A stretch of 64,000 nucleotides of DNA from Sphingobacterium athyrii (GCF_003071065.1 NZ_QCXX01000003.1:186001-250000); one strand, 5' to 3'; positions 9,571 to 20,041 are shown, numbered from the stretch's first letter. The notes: generated by a model from the letters alone, not told the origin. Numbers and translations are program-made.

Positions 9571-11163
9571 TTACTGATTATTAAATGGATAAGCCTGTGG
9601 CTCTTCTTTTAGTCTTGGATTTTGGATAAGATCATTTTCAGGATAAGGAAAGAAGATGTTGTTTGCTGTCACGACGACGGGTACTGCAGGTGCTGTGGGG
9701 TCTTCAAAAATAAGATTCCCGTCTTCATCCTTGGTAATGGAGGCTGTCGACCAGCCCCGTTGCTGATCATTAAAATATTTCAGCATTTTTTCGGGTTTGT
9801 AGCAATACCAGCTGACCATATCATACCAATTGGTATACTCCATCGCAAATTCGATGCGTCGTTCTTTGATGATGTCATCCAATGTAATGGAGGTTTTTCT
9901 CCCGATTTTGGCCCGATCCCTTACTTTGTTAAAGTAGCTTAATGCTTCACCACCGCTGAGTGTAGTATTATTTCCCAGACTAGCTTCAGCATAGGTTAAG
10001 TATACATCTGCCAAGCGTAAAATGTAGGTATTGAGTGGCGAACTCATCGACTGTACAAAGCCATCATTATCGTCATTTGGTCCGCCGATTACCCCTTTTT
10101 TTATGGATGCTCCTGCATTAGGATAAGAATAACCACCTTTATCAATGGCGATATAGGGATAGAGGGAGTGCTGGGTAAAATAGGTGGCATTTCTTCGGAG
10201 CGTATCCGCGCGTTCGTATTGTTTGAGCATGTCGATCGTTCCGTTCAGTCCGCCGCCCCAAACATTGACACCACCCGTCACATCGGATGAAAATGCCAGA
10301 TCAGCTAAGAGCGTATTGCAGACGCCCCAGTCGCCAAGTGGTACCCATTGCATGGCGATAAGCGATTCAGGATTATTATTATGTTTGTATTTGAACAGAT
10401 CTTCATATTTTGGATACAGCTCCAGTCCGCTATTTACACAGACATCCTGTGCGTATTCTTTTGCTTTGGCCAAATCGGCTTCATTTCGAGTGCCACCGGT
10501 TTTCCAGCCCGCGCGGGAGAGGTATACCTTGGCGAGCATACCTTTGGCGCCCCAGCTTGTTGCGCGCCCTTTATCCGCTTTATCTGGAAGGTTTTGAACG
10601 GCAAAGCTGAGATCATCGATGATAAACCGAAAAATATCTTCTTCCCGATGCCTTGGCTGCATAGGGTCTTTGATCACGGCATCATTGTTTTCGATCAATA
10701 TAACAGGCCCCCAAGTTCGCAAAAGATAAAAATATGCTATACCACGCATAAGTCGTGCTTCTGCGATAGCTACGTTTTTTTGTATTTCAGTGACATTGAT
10801 TGCCTTGTTTTTAACAGCGTCGATAATGGCATTCGACATCGTTACGACACCATAGAATGATTTCCAGGAATCCGAAAGCCCATCGTCAAGTGATGTCACC
10901 GTGAATAAGGTATAGGAGGGATTCATATAAGGATTATAGCCATCATTTGCCCTTAAGCTTCCAATGGCGACAGCAGGTCGCTTATTATAGTCAAACCATG
11001 CCCTGTTGTAGAGTGGGGCTGTGGCTGCTTTCAATGCCTCGGCGGATGTATAGAAGGTTGCGTCCACATAAGCACCTTCAGGCTCCCGTTCAAGAAAGCT
11101 TTTGTTGCAGGAATGTAGAACAACGGTAGCCATCAATGAGGCTATCAAGAATAGCTTTTTCAT
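9571..11163 (-). CDS. SusD/RagB family outer-membrane glycan-binding lipoprotein
   Basis: This 530-residue lipoprotein has a signal ending at C19 (VVLHSC) followed by KSFLEREPEG, the usual SusD opening. TPR-like helices and the RagB/SusD C-terminal region follow, with KVRDRAKIGR and IIKERRIEFAME near the end, both frequent in this family. It forms the lid over the SusC channel and delivers oligosaccharides for TonB-driven import. It begins 17 bases downstream of susC and ends 7 bases before the SGBP gene, so the three should be co-transcribed. Confidence 0.95.
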   Translation of the reverse strand: MKKLFLIASLMATVVLHSCNKSFLEREPEGAYVDATFYTSAEALKAATAPLYNRAWFDYNKRPAVAIGSLRANDGYNPYMNPSYTLFTVTSLDDGLSDSWKSFYGVVTMSNAIIDAVKNKAINVTEIQKNVAIAEARLMRGIAYFYLLRTWGPVILIENNDAVIKDPMQPRHREEDIFRFIIDDLSFAVQNLPDKADKGRATSWGAKGMLAKVYLSRAGWKTGGTRNEADLAKAKEYAQDVCVNSGLELYPKYEDLFKYKHNNNPESLIAMQWVPLGDWGVCNTLLADLAFSSDVTGGVNVWGGGLNGTIDMLKQYERADTLRRNATYFTQHSLYPYIAIDKGGYSYPNAGASIKKGVIGGPNDDNDGFVQSMSSPLNTYILRLADVYLTYAEASLGNNTTLSGGEALSYFNKVRDRAKIGRKTSITLDDIIKERRIEFAMEYTNWYDMVSWYCYKPEKMLKYFNDQQRGWSTASITKDEDGNLIFEDPTAPAVPVVVTANNIFFPYPENDLIQNPRLKEEPQAYPFNNQ

Positions 11164-11179
11164 AATTCAGTATTTAATA

Positions 11180-14100
11180 TTAAAACATGAAGTTTAAACC
11201 GAAGGTATAGATACGCTGTGAAGGATATCTCGCATAATCTATTCCTTTCAATAAAACATTTTGGTTGTAGGAACCTATTTCCGGATCATAGCCCGAATAC
11301 TTTGTCCAAGTGAAAAGATTTTGAATATTGACGTATAACCTGAGGTTTTCAATTTGATATTTTTTCAAAAGCTTTTGTGGGAAAGTATAGCCCAGTGAAA
11401 TATTTTTCAAGCGCAAATAGGAGCCATCTTCGATAAATCTCTTGCTCATACGGCTATTATCATTCGCATCACTGATGGTAATACGCTGAATGCTCGCGTT
11501 GGGATTGGAAACCCGTACATTGGCAATATCCTGGTCGGAACCGCTAGGATCAATCGTTTCGATATGGGCAATTCCCGTTGTTTCTTTGAGCATACCCGAA
11601 TTGTTCATTGGGTTTGTAAAGTCTTTACGCAGTTGATTATAGATCTTATTGCCGTATACAGCGTTTAGAAAGATGTTCAGGTCAAATCCTTTGTAGGCTA
11701 GGTAATTGTTCAGTCCGAAGATAAACTTCGGATCCGGATTGCCTATAAAATCGCGGTCTTGCTCATCGATTTTACCATCTTTGTTTTTGTCTTCGAAGAT
11801 AAAATCGCCAACCCAAATCTCGTTGATACCTATATTTTTGTCTTTGGGAAGAGCCACAGGTATTTTTTTGCCATCTTGATCTAACACCGGGTTATTGTGA
11901 CTATCCTTGCGGTAAAAATCACTTTCGTTTTGGAACATGCCAATCACATTATAACCATAGAATTGGCCAACAGGATTTCCAACCTTAGTCATTGTAAAGG
12001 TTTCGGCTCCTATTTTTCCTTGAATCGCAGCAGCGTCGGTATATAGGTGCGTTACACGGTTTCTGTTCATGGAAAATGTCAATCCCGATTTCCAGAATAA
12101 CCCATTTTTATTGATATTGACGGTATTTAAGCTGATTTCAACCCCTTTATTGGTCATCGAACCAGCATTAACCCAGGGGGCGGAAATAAGGCCGCTGATA
12201 TAGTCTGGCAATACAGCCTGCATCAATAGATTGTCGATTTTCTTTAAATAAACCTCGGTCGTCAGTTCAATCCTGTTTTTAAATAGGCTGAGGTCCACAC
12301 CTAGATTATAGGCGTTGGTCTTTTCCCATTTCAGGTCAGGATTGGGAAAATTGGAAGGATAGAATCCCGTGCCCCAGATGGATGCAGCTGAGGCCATTGT
12401 CACGCCATAGGCATATGAGCTTGCCGCCTGATTACCGACAAGTCCCCAACCTAACCGTAGTTTTAGATTATCGATTGTGGAATTTTCCTTTAAGAAAGAT
12501 TCATTTTTAATCTTCCAAGCTGCCGCAAGAGAGGGAAATGTTCCCCAGCGGTTGTTGATGCCAAATTTATCCGATCCGTCTCTGCGAAAAGTAGCAGTCA
12601 GGAGATACCTATCGTCAAATCCATAATTGAAACGTCCGAAATAAGATTCAATGGCGCCCGAACTTCTTGAACTGCTATTTTTGGCTGTCTTTGAATCGCC
12701 GGCATCCAGTTCATGGACAGAATTTAAAAAATAATTAGTTCGGCTTCCAGACAATGACTCCCATCTATTTTCCTGTGCCTCATGCCCGACCATAATCGAG
12801 AGATTGTGTTTTTCGGAAAAATATTTATTATAGGTCAGATAAGTCTTAAAGTTTGTAAAAGAGCCATTACTTGCGAATCTTGCCCCTGCAGATTGTTGTT
12901 TGAAATTGCCATAATCATACGATGGCGTGAATTGGTAGGAATTGGAATAATTATAGTTTCCATTGCCTTCGATCCGAAGTACAAGATCTTTGATGGGAGA
13001 GATATCCGTATAGGCGTTGACACTGATTTGTGAACCTTTCGCATAGTTTTCCCGGGTAAGCGCTTCTTCCAAAGGGTTAGCGAAATAGGTACCATACATA
13101 TTTTCCTGTTGTGTCCCCCAAGTGCCATCTGGATTTTTTGCGGGAACCTCCGGCAATTGTCGAATGGCGAGTGAAATGATTCCACCATTGTCTATGGTGT
13201 TCCTGTTTTTTGTTTTCGCCGTATAGGCATTGATGCCAACTGTCAGCCATTTGTTGATTTTCGAATCGAAGTTCATCCGTAAGGAATAGCGCTCAAAACT
13301 GGATCCTTGTGCGATGCCCTGTTGATCCAGGTATCCGCCGGTGATCGCAAATCTATTTTGCTCGGTTCCGCCGGAAATGTTCAATTGATGGTTGTGCATC
13401 AATGAAGTCCGAAAGATTTCCTTTTGCCAATTCGTTCCTTCACCTAACAAGGATGGATCTTTAAATTCCTCCCGATCGCCAAAACCGATAACTTTGCTGC
13501 GCAGATTTTGATACACCGCATATTCGCGTAGGTTGAGGACGTCCAATATATTGGGCAGCTGTTGAAGACCCACATATCCTTCATAGCCCAATTTGGTTTT
13601 TCCGGCTAAGCCGCGTTTCGTTGTAATCAGCACAACACCATTTGCTGCTCGGGTACCGTAGATGGCGGCAGCTGAAGCATCTTTCAATATTTCCATGGAT
13701 TCTATATCTGATGGATTTATGGAGGAGAGCGCACTGGAATTATCTCTGGTATTGCCATCTATGGGAATTCCATCTATAACATATAAGGGCTCATTACCGC
13801 TGAACGAATTTGTACCACGGATGCTGACCGATATTCCGCCCCCCGGTGCTCCAGAATTCTGCGTCACAGAAACACCTGCAGCACGTCCCTGTAATGCTTG
13901 ATCAAGTGAAGTACTGACCGATTTGCTTATATCGTCTGCCGTTACAGAGACGACAGATCCGGTTAGGTCACTTCGCCTCATTTTTCCATATCCCACGACA
14001 ACGACTTCATCCATTTCGTGTATATTTTCCGTTAGCTGAATATTTTGCTGATTGTCCATTACTTTTATTTCTTGAGTATGGAATCCCAAGTGATTGAAAA

Positions 14101-14365
14101 TGAGTACACTTCCTTTTTCTACTGAAATGGTATACCTGCCGTTTTCATCGGAAGAAGTTACCCAACTTGTTCCCTTTAGCTTAACTGAAACATTTGTTAA
14201 TGGTACTCCGGTGGCCTTATTCGTAATCAATCCAGAGACATTGATTTTTGTTCCCTGAGCCTGTAAGGAGTTGATAAATAGGAAAAATAAGGCCATTGAC
14301 ATGAGATACTCCCAATGTCGTAATTTGGGCCAAAAAAACTTTTGAGATCCGTTTTTTGATTTCAT
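11180..14365 (-). CDS. SusC/RagA family TonB-linked outer-membrane transporter
   Basis: The 1061-residue protein starts with a long signal region (cut near SLQAQ). A carboxypeptidase-like regulatory domain (about residues 40-120), the DEVVVVGYG motif before the plug, the plug domain (about 130-250) and a large beta barrel ending in aromatic F follow. SusC proteins import oligosaccharides across the outer membrane with SusD as a lid. No extra N-terminal signalling domain is seen, in keeping with control by the adjacent hybrid sensor rather than an anti-sigma factor. It is the first gene of the operon and is divergent from the regulator. Confidence 0.96.
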   Translation of the reverse strand: MKSKNGSQKFFWPKLRHWEYLMSMALFFLFINSLQAQGTKINVSGLITNKATGVPLTNVSVKLKGTSWVTSSDENGRYTISVEKGSVLIFNHLGFHTQEIKVMDNQQNIQLTENIHEMDEVVVVGYGKMRRSDLTGSVVSVTADDISKSVSTSLDQALQGRAAGVSVTQNSGAPGGGISVSIRGTNSFSGNEPLYVIDGIPIDGNTRDNSSALSSINPSDIESMEILKDASAAAIYGTRAANGVVLITTKRGLAGKTKLGYEGYVGLQQLPNILDVLNLREYAVYQNLRSKVIGFGDREEFKDPSLLGEGTNWQKEIFRTSLMHNHQLNISGGTEQNRFAITGGYLDQQGIAQGSSFERYSLRMNFDSKINKWLTVGINAYTAKTKNRNTIDNGGIISLAIRQLPEVPAKNPDGTWGTQQENMYGTYFANPLEEALTRENYAKGSQISVNAYTDISPIKDLVLRIEGNGNYNYSNSYQFTPSYDYGNFKQQSAGARFASNGSFTNFKTYLTYNKYFSEKHNLSIMVGHEAQENRWESLSGSRTNYFLNSVHELDAGDSKTAKNSSSRSSGAIESYFGRFNYGFDDRYLLTATFRRDGSDKFGINNRWGTFPSLAAAWKIKNESFLKENSTIDNLKLRLGWGLVGNQAASSYAYGVTMASAASIWGTGFYPSNFPNPDLKWEKTNAYNLGVDLSLFKNRIELTTEVYLKKIDNLLMQAVLPDYISGLISAPWVNAGSMTNKGVEISLNTVNINKNGLFWKSGLTFSMNRNRVTHLYTDAAAIQGKIGAETFTMTKVGNPVGQFYGYNVIGMFQNESDFYRKDSHNNPVLDQDGKKIPVALPKDKNIGINEIWVGDFIFEDKNKDGKIDEQDRDFIGNPDPKFIFGLNNYLAYKGFDLNIFLNAVYGNKIYNQLRKDFTNPMNNSGMLKETTGIAHIETIDPSGSDQDIANVRVSNPNASIQRITISDANDNSRMSKRFIEDGSYLRLKNISLGYTFPQKLLKKYQIENLRLYVNIQNLFTWTKYSGYDPEIGSYNQNVLLKGIDYARYPSQRIYTFGLNFMF

Positions 14366-14454
14366 GGTTAATTTAAGTTTATAATTTGATATTGGTTATT
14401 TTCCCGAGAAAGGGATGATTAAAATTAGGAATAGCAAATTGTATTAATAGGGTT

Positions 14455-14602
14455 CAAATGTTGCAGATAAGAGGGTAAAATGTTTATAAAACTAGGTGTA
14501 TTAGCGATTGTCGAGAAGGTGCGTCCGGTAATCCCGATGAATCTTTTTCAGGAAAGTAGGTTTGGTAAGGTGTCCAAATGTTTCAGGTTAGGGTATAAAA
14601 TG
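14455..14602. promoter_or_regulatory. Direct repeat in the susC / hybrid-sensor divergent promoter region
   Basis: The 303-base gap between susC and the sensor gene contains two copies of a 28-bp element. Copy 1 is 14455-14482 and copy 2 is 14575-14602, both in the same orientation and exactly 120 bases apart. They share CAAATGTTnCAG, a 9-base spacer and TAAAATG without gaps. AraC-type output domains of hybrid sensors usually bind direct repeats near susC promoters, so these are the best candidates for the regulator's sites. Function is inferred. No perfect TAnnTTTG element was found in the gap. Confidence 0.55.
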
Positions 14603-14668
14603 ATTACTTATGCTGTAAAGGTTTGATAAAATCTGTATTTTAACGCTTAGTTCTTGAGACGATAACCA

Positions 14669-17600
14669 ATGAAACATCTATTCTTTCTGATTTTACTTTT
14701 TTTTACCATATCCAGCTTTGGGCAAGCTTATAAATTTGCGCAATTAAATACGCGTAATGGAATTGTTGGAAATGAGGTGGTTGCTATCCATAAAGATAGT
14801 AGAGGTTTTGTATGGTTTGCAACCAATACTGGTCTAAATAGATACGACGGTGAGCGAATCAAAGTATTCAATCGGAGCAGCGATGCACTGGCGGATACCC
14901 ATTATGATGCAATGAAAAAAATTGTTGAAGATGAAAAAGGGAATCTCTGGATGCAGGGCAATAAGTATGTGATGTTTGACTGGCGTAAGGAGGTTTTTGT
15001 CAACAATACGGATTCGATTCTTGAACAGATGGGTCTTCCTGCAAATCCCGTTTCGATTCAGATAGATCAACTTAAAAATTTCATTGTTGCCTATGCGGAT
15101 AAAGGGGTATATAAATTTGAACCAAAAACGAAGAAACTTGTTGCCTATAAACCGTTAAACGATCCAACGACCATCTTATCTACTGAGATCGTCGAGATCG
15201 CGGTAAAAGGTCTATTCGTGTGGATACTCCATAAAGATGGGCTACTGGAGCGTTTAAATTGCAGCACCGGAAAAGTCGATTTACGTAAAAATCAGCTGAC
15301 GCGTACACCGATAAACTCTTTGATTCCCAAACGCATTTTTATCGATTCAGACAATATGGTCTGGATATATCCCGGGCTGAATAATAAGGGGGCAGTTTGC
15401 TATAATGAGACAAACGATCAATGGCAGCAGCTCGATATCGACAGTAAACCGGCACTTTCCAATTCATTTGTCCGCGGAATCATATCGGATCATCAGGGAT
15501 TATTATGGATTGCAACTGATCATGGGGGAATCAATCTATTTGATAAAAAAAAGAATACAGTCAAGGTCATTCAGCACGAAGAATACAACAGCAGTTCACT
15601 TGGTCAGAATTCCATCGTCAGCCTGTATTGTGACCCCGAGGGAATCGTTTGGGCGGGTACTTATAAAAACGGGGTTTCTTATTATCATCCGGATATGTTC
15701 AAGTTTCCAAGTACGGCAATAGGAAATGGATCCAGTCGTGGAAATACTATTTTTGATTGTAGCAGCATCATCAAAGACAAAGATGATAATCTGTGGTTAG
15801 GTACCAATGGTAAAGGGCTTATCAAGTTAAATGAACAAAGTGGAGAAAGCCATTTTTTTAGGAATAAACGTGGCGACGATAGCAGTCTATCTTCGGATAT
15901 TGTAACTGCTCTTTTTGAAGATCATACAAAAAGAATATGGGTGGGAACATTTATGGGCGGCTTGAATGTGTATGATGGCCAGAGATTTACGCAGTATAAA
16001 GTGGAGGGGAAAAATAGAAAAGGCCTTTCTAACCTGAGTATTTATGGTTTAACGGAAGATTCGGGTCATCATCTATGGATTGCGACGCTAGGAGGAGGGA
16101 TTGACCGATTAGATCCCAGCCGCAGTATATTTAGTAATTTTAATAGAGAAAATAGCAAGTTACGTTCTGATTTCATGTTGTCAGCCGCTCAGGGTGCGGA
16201 TGGCATGATTAGCTTCAGTTCGGATATCGGCGTGTATAAAATTGGCTCTGATCAGACCATATTACCCTATTTCTCAAATCCTGATTTTCAGGATAAGGCA
16301 TCAGCCGTGCCTGTGTACCAGCTTATGAAGGATTCTAAAGGACGTATTTGGCTGGCAACAAAAAGGGGAATAAAGATCTTCGATGGTAATCGAGGCGGCT
16401 GTACTATACTGACACTGGCAGACGGTTTATCCAGTGATGACGTACGCTCATTGGCCGAGGATCAAGATGGATATATTTGGGCGGGTACAAGCTATGGACT
16501 CAACCGCATACAATACATGTCGAGTGAAGGGGGCAAACATAAGAGCATTGTTTTGGCCTTTGATCTGAGCGATGGGCTGACAGGTATGGTTTTTAATCCC
16601 AATGCGGTATACACGGATAAAACAGGTAAAATATATATGGGTACCACGGAAGGCTATGTGGGCTTTTATCCAAGAAAGATTCCTGTCAATAAAAGTGTTC
16701 CCCGTGCACGCTTCACTGAGTTGTTATTGTCTAATGAACTCATAAATCCCGGTGATAAAAGAAATGATCACTTGGTGCTTCCCCGTTCCATTGTAGACCT
16801 CGACCAGATCGTCCTCAAATATAATGAAACAAATTTTACCATTCGTTTTTCGGCATTCAACTTTATACATCCTGAGAAAAATAGATATAGGTATAAATTG
16901 GAAGGTATTGATAAAGAATGGATAGAGACATCCCGTAGTACCGGATTTGCATCCTATTCTAATCTTAATCCAGGCCATTATGTGCTTAAGGTCTATGCAG
17001 GCAACGAGGACAATGTTTGGTCACCGACGGCCATAGTGATGCATATTATAGTCAAACCGCCTTTTTGGTTTTCCTGGTGGGCGATCGTTTTTTATATCAT
17101 GGCTTTTATCGGGCTTGTCCGCTTTTTTATTCGGTATCGTTTAAAGCGAAAACAGGATCAACTGGACCAAAATGCACGTATGTTGGAAGCGGATAAACTG
17201 CATGAAATTGACCAGTTAAAATTGAAGTTTTTTACTAATATCAGCCACGAATTTAAGACACCCTTGTCACTGATCATCAGCCCGCTCGAGATGTTGCTGA
17301 AAGATTCCACTTATCCCGAACAACGCACAGTATTGGGGGTGATGTATAAAAATGCACAAAAACTGCTGACAATGGTCAATGATATATTGGATTTTAGAAA
17401 ACTCGATCAGGACAAAGCGAGGCTAAATATATCGTCGGGCAATATCGTCGAATTTGTAAGAGAAATCTGCACATCATTTCTATCTATAGCTGCTGAAAAA
17501 TCTATCAAATTGACATTCACGGCCAATTATCAATATGTTGATATGCGATTTGATAAGGATAAAATGTATATGGTGTTGTCAAATCTAATATCCAATGCTT

Positions 17601-18805
17601 TTAAGTACACAAAGAACAAGGGACATGTGGATGTCCAGATTGATATATCCGAGATGGTTGTCGATCATCAGATTGACAAACAGTTGATTATCCGTATTTG
17701 TGATACTGGTATAGGGATTGCAAAAGAAGATTTGGATCTTATTTTTGACCGTTTTTATCGAATCGAGTCCAATGAGACGCATGGTATAGCGGGGACCGGT
17801 GTTGGACTTCATATTGTCAGTGAATTTGTGAAACTGCATTCTGGCACCATCGAAGTTGAAAGCGAACTGGGTAAAGGGACAACCTTTACAGTCTATCTGC
17901 CTATGCCAAATGAATCTTATAGCGTAAACAAGCAAGACGTAATCTATTCTGGTGCTGAAGTAGAACAATATGATCAGGAGATCGCCGAAAAAGAGAAGGA
18001 AACGTTTATGGACGCAGGCTCTGGCATCTACACGCTGCTGATTATTGATGATAACGAAGATTTTCGTTTGTTTTTAAAGGACCTGTTTAATCGCGATTAC
18101 AGGATTCTGTCTGCAAAGGATGGACAAGAGGGATATAATCTTGCTGTTGAACATATTCCGGATATTGTTCTTTGTGACGTGATGATGCCAAATGTGGACG
18201 GATATGAGTTTTGTCGAACGATTAAGCAGGATATAAGGACTTCGCATATCCCAGTTGTGCTTCTCACTGCAAAGTGTTCGGATGAAAATCAATACCAAGG
18301 TATGGAAGCAGGTGCTGACGCCTATATTTCGAAACCTTTTAATATCGATATTCTTCGTGTCACCCTCGCTAACATTGCTAAAATGCAAAAGCAGCTTCAG
18401 CAGAAGTTTAGATCGAAAATTGATATTTCGACAACGAAGCCCGAGATCGTTTCAATGGATCAGAAGTTTATACAAAAAGCTGTTTCCATTGTGGAGGCCA
18501 ATATTGCAAGAACAGATTTCTTGGTTGAAGATCTATGCCAGGAAATGGCGATGAGCAGAGTGAATTTCTATAAAAAGATCCTCGCTTTGACGGATAAAAC
18601 ACCATCGGAATTTATTCGTTTTATTAGGCTAAAAAGAGCGGCGGAATTGCTCGAAAAAAGTCAGATGTACGTGAATGAAGTTGCATTTCTAGTCGGATTT
18701 AATGAAACCAAATATTTTAGAAAATATTTCAAGGAAGAATTTGGAATGACGCCGAACGAGTATAAGAAAGTCATAGCAAATAATATACAGGAGTCTGGAA
18801 ATTGA
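14669..18805 (+). CDS. Hybrid two-component system regulator (sensor kinase, receiver and AraC output in one protein)
   Basis: This 1378-residue protein senses breakdown products in the periplasm and activates the neighbouring locus. After a signal peptide, two-component propeller repeats (with motifs such as FVWFATNTGLNRYDG and IWVGTFMGGLNVYD) fill about residues 20-700. A Y_Y_Y domain covers about 735-790 and one membrane helix about 797-820. The histidine kinase has H860 in NISHEFKTPL, an N box near residue 971 (NLISNAFKYTK) and glycine boxes DTGIGIA and GTGVGLHIV. The receiver domain has D1170 in DVMMPN. An AraC helix-turn-helix pair lies in about 1270-1372. All key residues are present. 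It is transcribed divergently from susC. Confidence 0.96.
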   Translation: MKHLFFLILLFFTISSFGQAYKFAQLNTRNGIVGNEVVAIHKDSRGFVWFATNTGLNRYDGERIKVFNRSSDALADTHYDAMKKIVEDEKGNLWMQGNKYVMFDWRKEVFVNNTDSILEQMGLPANPVSIQIDQLKNFIVAYADKGVYKFEPKTKKLVAYKPLNDPTTILSTEIVEIAVKGLFVWILHKDGLLERLNCSTGKVDLRKNQLTRTPINSLIPKRIFIDSDNMVWIYPGLNNKGAVCYNETNDQWQQLDIDSKPALSNSFVRGIISDHQGLLWIATDHGGINLFDKKKNTVKVIQHEEYNSSSLGQNSIVSLYCDPEGIVWAGTYKNGVSYYHPDMFKFPSTAIGNGSSRGNTIFDCSSIIKDKDDNLWLGTNGKGLIKLNEQSGESHFFRNKRGDDSSLSSDIVTALFEDHTKRIWVGTFMGGLNVYDGQRFTQYKVEGKNRKGLSNLSIYGLTEDSGHHLWIATLGGGIDRLDPSRSIFSNFNRENSKLRSDFMLSAAQGADGMISFSSDIGVYKIGSDQTILPYFSNPDFQDKASAVPVYQLMKDSKGRIWLATKRGIKIFDGNRGGCTILTLADGLSSDDVRSLAEDQDGYIWAGTSYGLNRIQYMSSEGGKHKSIVLAFDLSDGLTGMVFNPNAVYTDKTGKIYMGTTEGYVGFYPRKIPVNKSVPRARFTELLLSNELINPGDKRNDHLVLPRSIVDLDQIVLKYNETNFTIRFSAFNFIHPEKNRYRYKLEGIDKEWIETSRSTGFASYSNLNPGHYVLKVYAGNEDNVWSPTAIVMHIIVKPPFWFSWWAIVFYIMAFIGLVRFFIRYRLKRKQDQLDQNARMLEADKLHEIDQLKLKFFTNISHEFKTPLSLIISPLEMLLKDSTYPEQRTVLGVMYKNAQKLLTMVNDILDFRKLDQDKARLNISSGNIVEFVREICTSFLSIAAEKSIKLTFTANYQYVDMRFDKDKMYMVLSNLISNAFKYTKNKGHVDVQIDISEMVVDHQIDKQLIIRICDTGIGIAKEDLDLIFDRFYRIESNETHGIAGTGVGLHIVSEFVKLHSGTIEVESELGKGTTFTVYLPMPNESYSVNKQDVIYSGAEVEQYDQEIAEKEKETFMDAGSGIYTLLIIDDNEDFRLFLKDLFNRDYRILSAKDGQEGYNLAVEHIPDIVLCDVMMPNVDGYEFCRTIKQDIRTSHIPVVLLTAKCSDENQYQGMEAGADAYISKPFNIDILRVTLANIAKMQKQLQQKFRSKIDISTTKPEIVSMDQKFIQKAVSIVEANIARTDFLVEDLCQEMAMSRVNFYKKILALTDKTPSEFIRFIRLKRAAELLEKSQMYVNEVAFLVGFNETKYFRKYFKEEFGMTPNEYKKVIANNIQESGN

Positions 18806-19393
18806 TTTCATGAGCTCGAGGAAGGAGGCCATTTTGTCGCAAAAGACAGACAGACACCACCGACCATTCAGCAATAACAAAAGATGCAGTATTTCGGATC
18901 CGGCGATATTATCGCCCTATGATATGGAGCGTTGGTCTGACCATCCGTGGAGATGCGATCACTGGCTGTGCAAACTCAGTGATCTTTATCTCTTCGACCG
19001 ATGGCGTTAAAGTAACGAAGCGTCGAATCGAGATGTGTAGCAATCGTTCCTGTAGGAGGAATTTGAGTCCTAGCGTTTATCAATGAGACAGAAAATAGAA
19101 TAGTTTAGATAGGAGCGGTTTACTCCGAATGGATAGGCATCCAAATTAATGTGACATTCATGATGGCAATTAGAAAAATTTGATAAGAAATCTGCTACAA
19201 AAGTTTCAAAATTAGCTTCCATTTTATAGTCGCTTTGGCGTTGTTGTTTAATAGATTACGAAATCTACTGTCTTTTTTCGGTATTGTTTTTTCTATAGAA
19301 TAGTTTAGGCTAAAATAGTTTTCTATTTCCTATTTTAAAGTTTATTACAGTAATTTTAAATACGAAATCGCAAAAAAAATCAGATAAAAGAGT
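18806..19393. other. Intergenic stretch of 588 bases without an assignable gene
   Basis: No gene with a credible start is seen. The first 250 bases are richer in G and C than the flanks and hold a 15-base palindrome, GGCGATATTATCGCC, at 18902-18916. An open frame without a clear start runs to about 19086 but matches nothing recognised. The last 150 bases are AT-rich and probably carry the promoter of the Crp-like gene. This may be the remnant of a lost gene. Confidence 0.4.
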
Positions 19394-19981
19394 ATGAATC
19401 ATCAAATAATCCAAGAAAACATCAGTAAACATATAACTTTAAATGAGGCGGAATTCTTGGTGTTTTTATCTCGGTTAAAAAAAATACAAATACCCCGAAA
19501 AAGTATAATATTGAGTCAAGGACAATTGTGTGAAAATATCTATTTTGTTGAGTCAGGAGCATTACGTGCTTTCTTTCTGGATGAATCCGGTAAAGAAGCC
19601 ACTATTATGTTTGCTATTAATGACTGGTGGGTAACTGACATGTACTGTTTTATTAATCAAAAACTGGCCATGTTAACTATTGAGGCTATAGAAGATAGTG
19701 TAATTTACCAATTAAAAAAGAGTGATTTAGATTATTTGTATATAGCCATACCGCAATTTGAGAAATTTTTTAGGATTCTGATGCAAAACGCATACATAAG
19801 AGAACAGCTGCGTGTAATTCAAAACCTTTCGTTATCAGCGGAGGCGCGCTATGAAATATTTGTTGGCAAATATCCGGAGGTCGCAAAAAACGTAAAGCAA
19901 AAGCAAATAGCTTCCTATTTGGGAATTACCCCCGAATTTTTGAGTATGATTAAGCATAAAAAGGGAAAAGGCTTAAAGTAG
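19394..19981 (+). CDS. Crp/Fnr family transcriptional regulator
   Basis: The 195-residue protein has a cyclic-nucleotide-binding-like beta barrel (about residues 20-115, with ENIYFVESGALRAFF). A C-terminal helix-turn-helix region follows (about 150-190, KQKQIASYLGITPEFLSMIK). The barrel lacks the RSA-type cAMP pocket of Escherichia coli Crp, as is usual for this short Bacteroidota subgroup, so its ligand is unknown. These proteins often control a neighbouring small metabolic gene. The next genes (DUF4406, PhzF) on the same strand are possible targets. A same-length relative lies at 59731-60318. Confidence 0.85.
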   Translation: MNHQIIQENISKHITLNEAEFLVFLSRLKKIQIPRKSIILSQGQLCENIYFVESGALRAFFLDESGKEATIMFAINDWWVTDMYCFINQKLAMLTIEAIEDSVIYQLKKSDLDYLYIAIPQFEKFFRILMQNAYIREQLRVIQNLSLSAEARYEIFVGKYPEVAKNVKQKQIASYLGITPEFLSMIKHKKGKGLK

Positions 19982-20041
19982 TTTATTTTTTTTTCAACGA
20001 AATGGTCGTTAATTTGTGTCTGTAGACTAATAAATAAAACG

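Noticed and set aside
18810..19010. Possible small gene after the hybrid sensor
   Set aside because: The product has no recognisable pattern and there is no ribosome-binding site; other frames look equally open.
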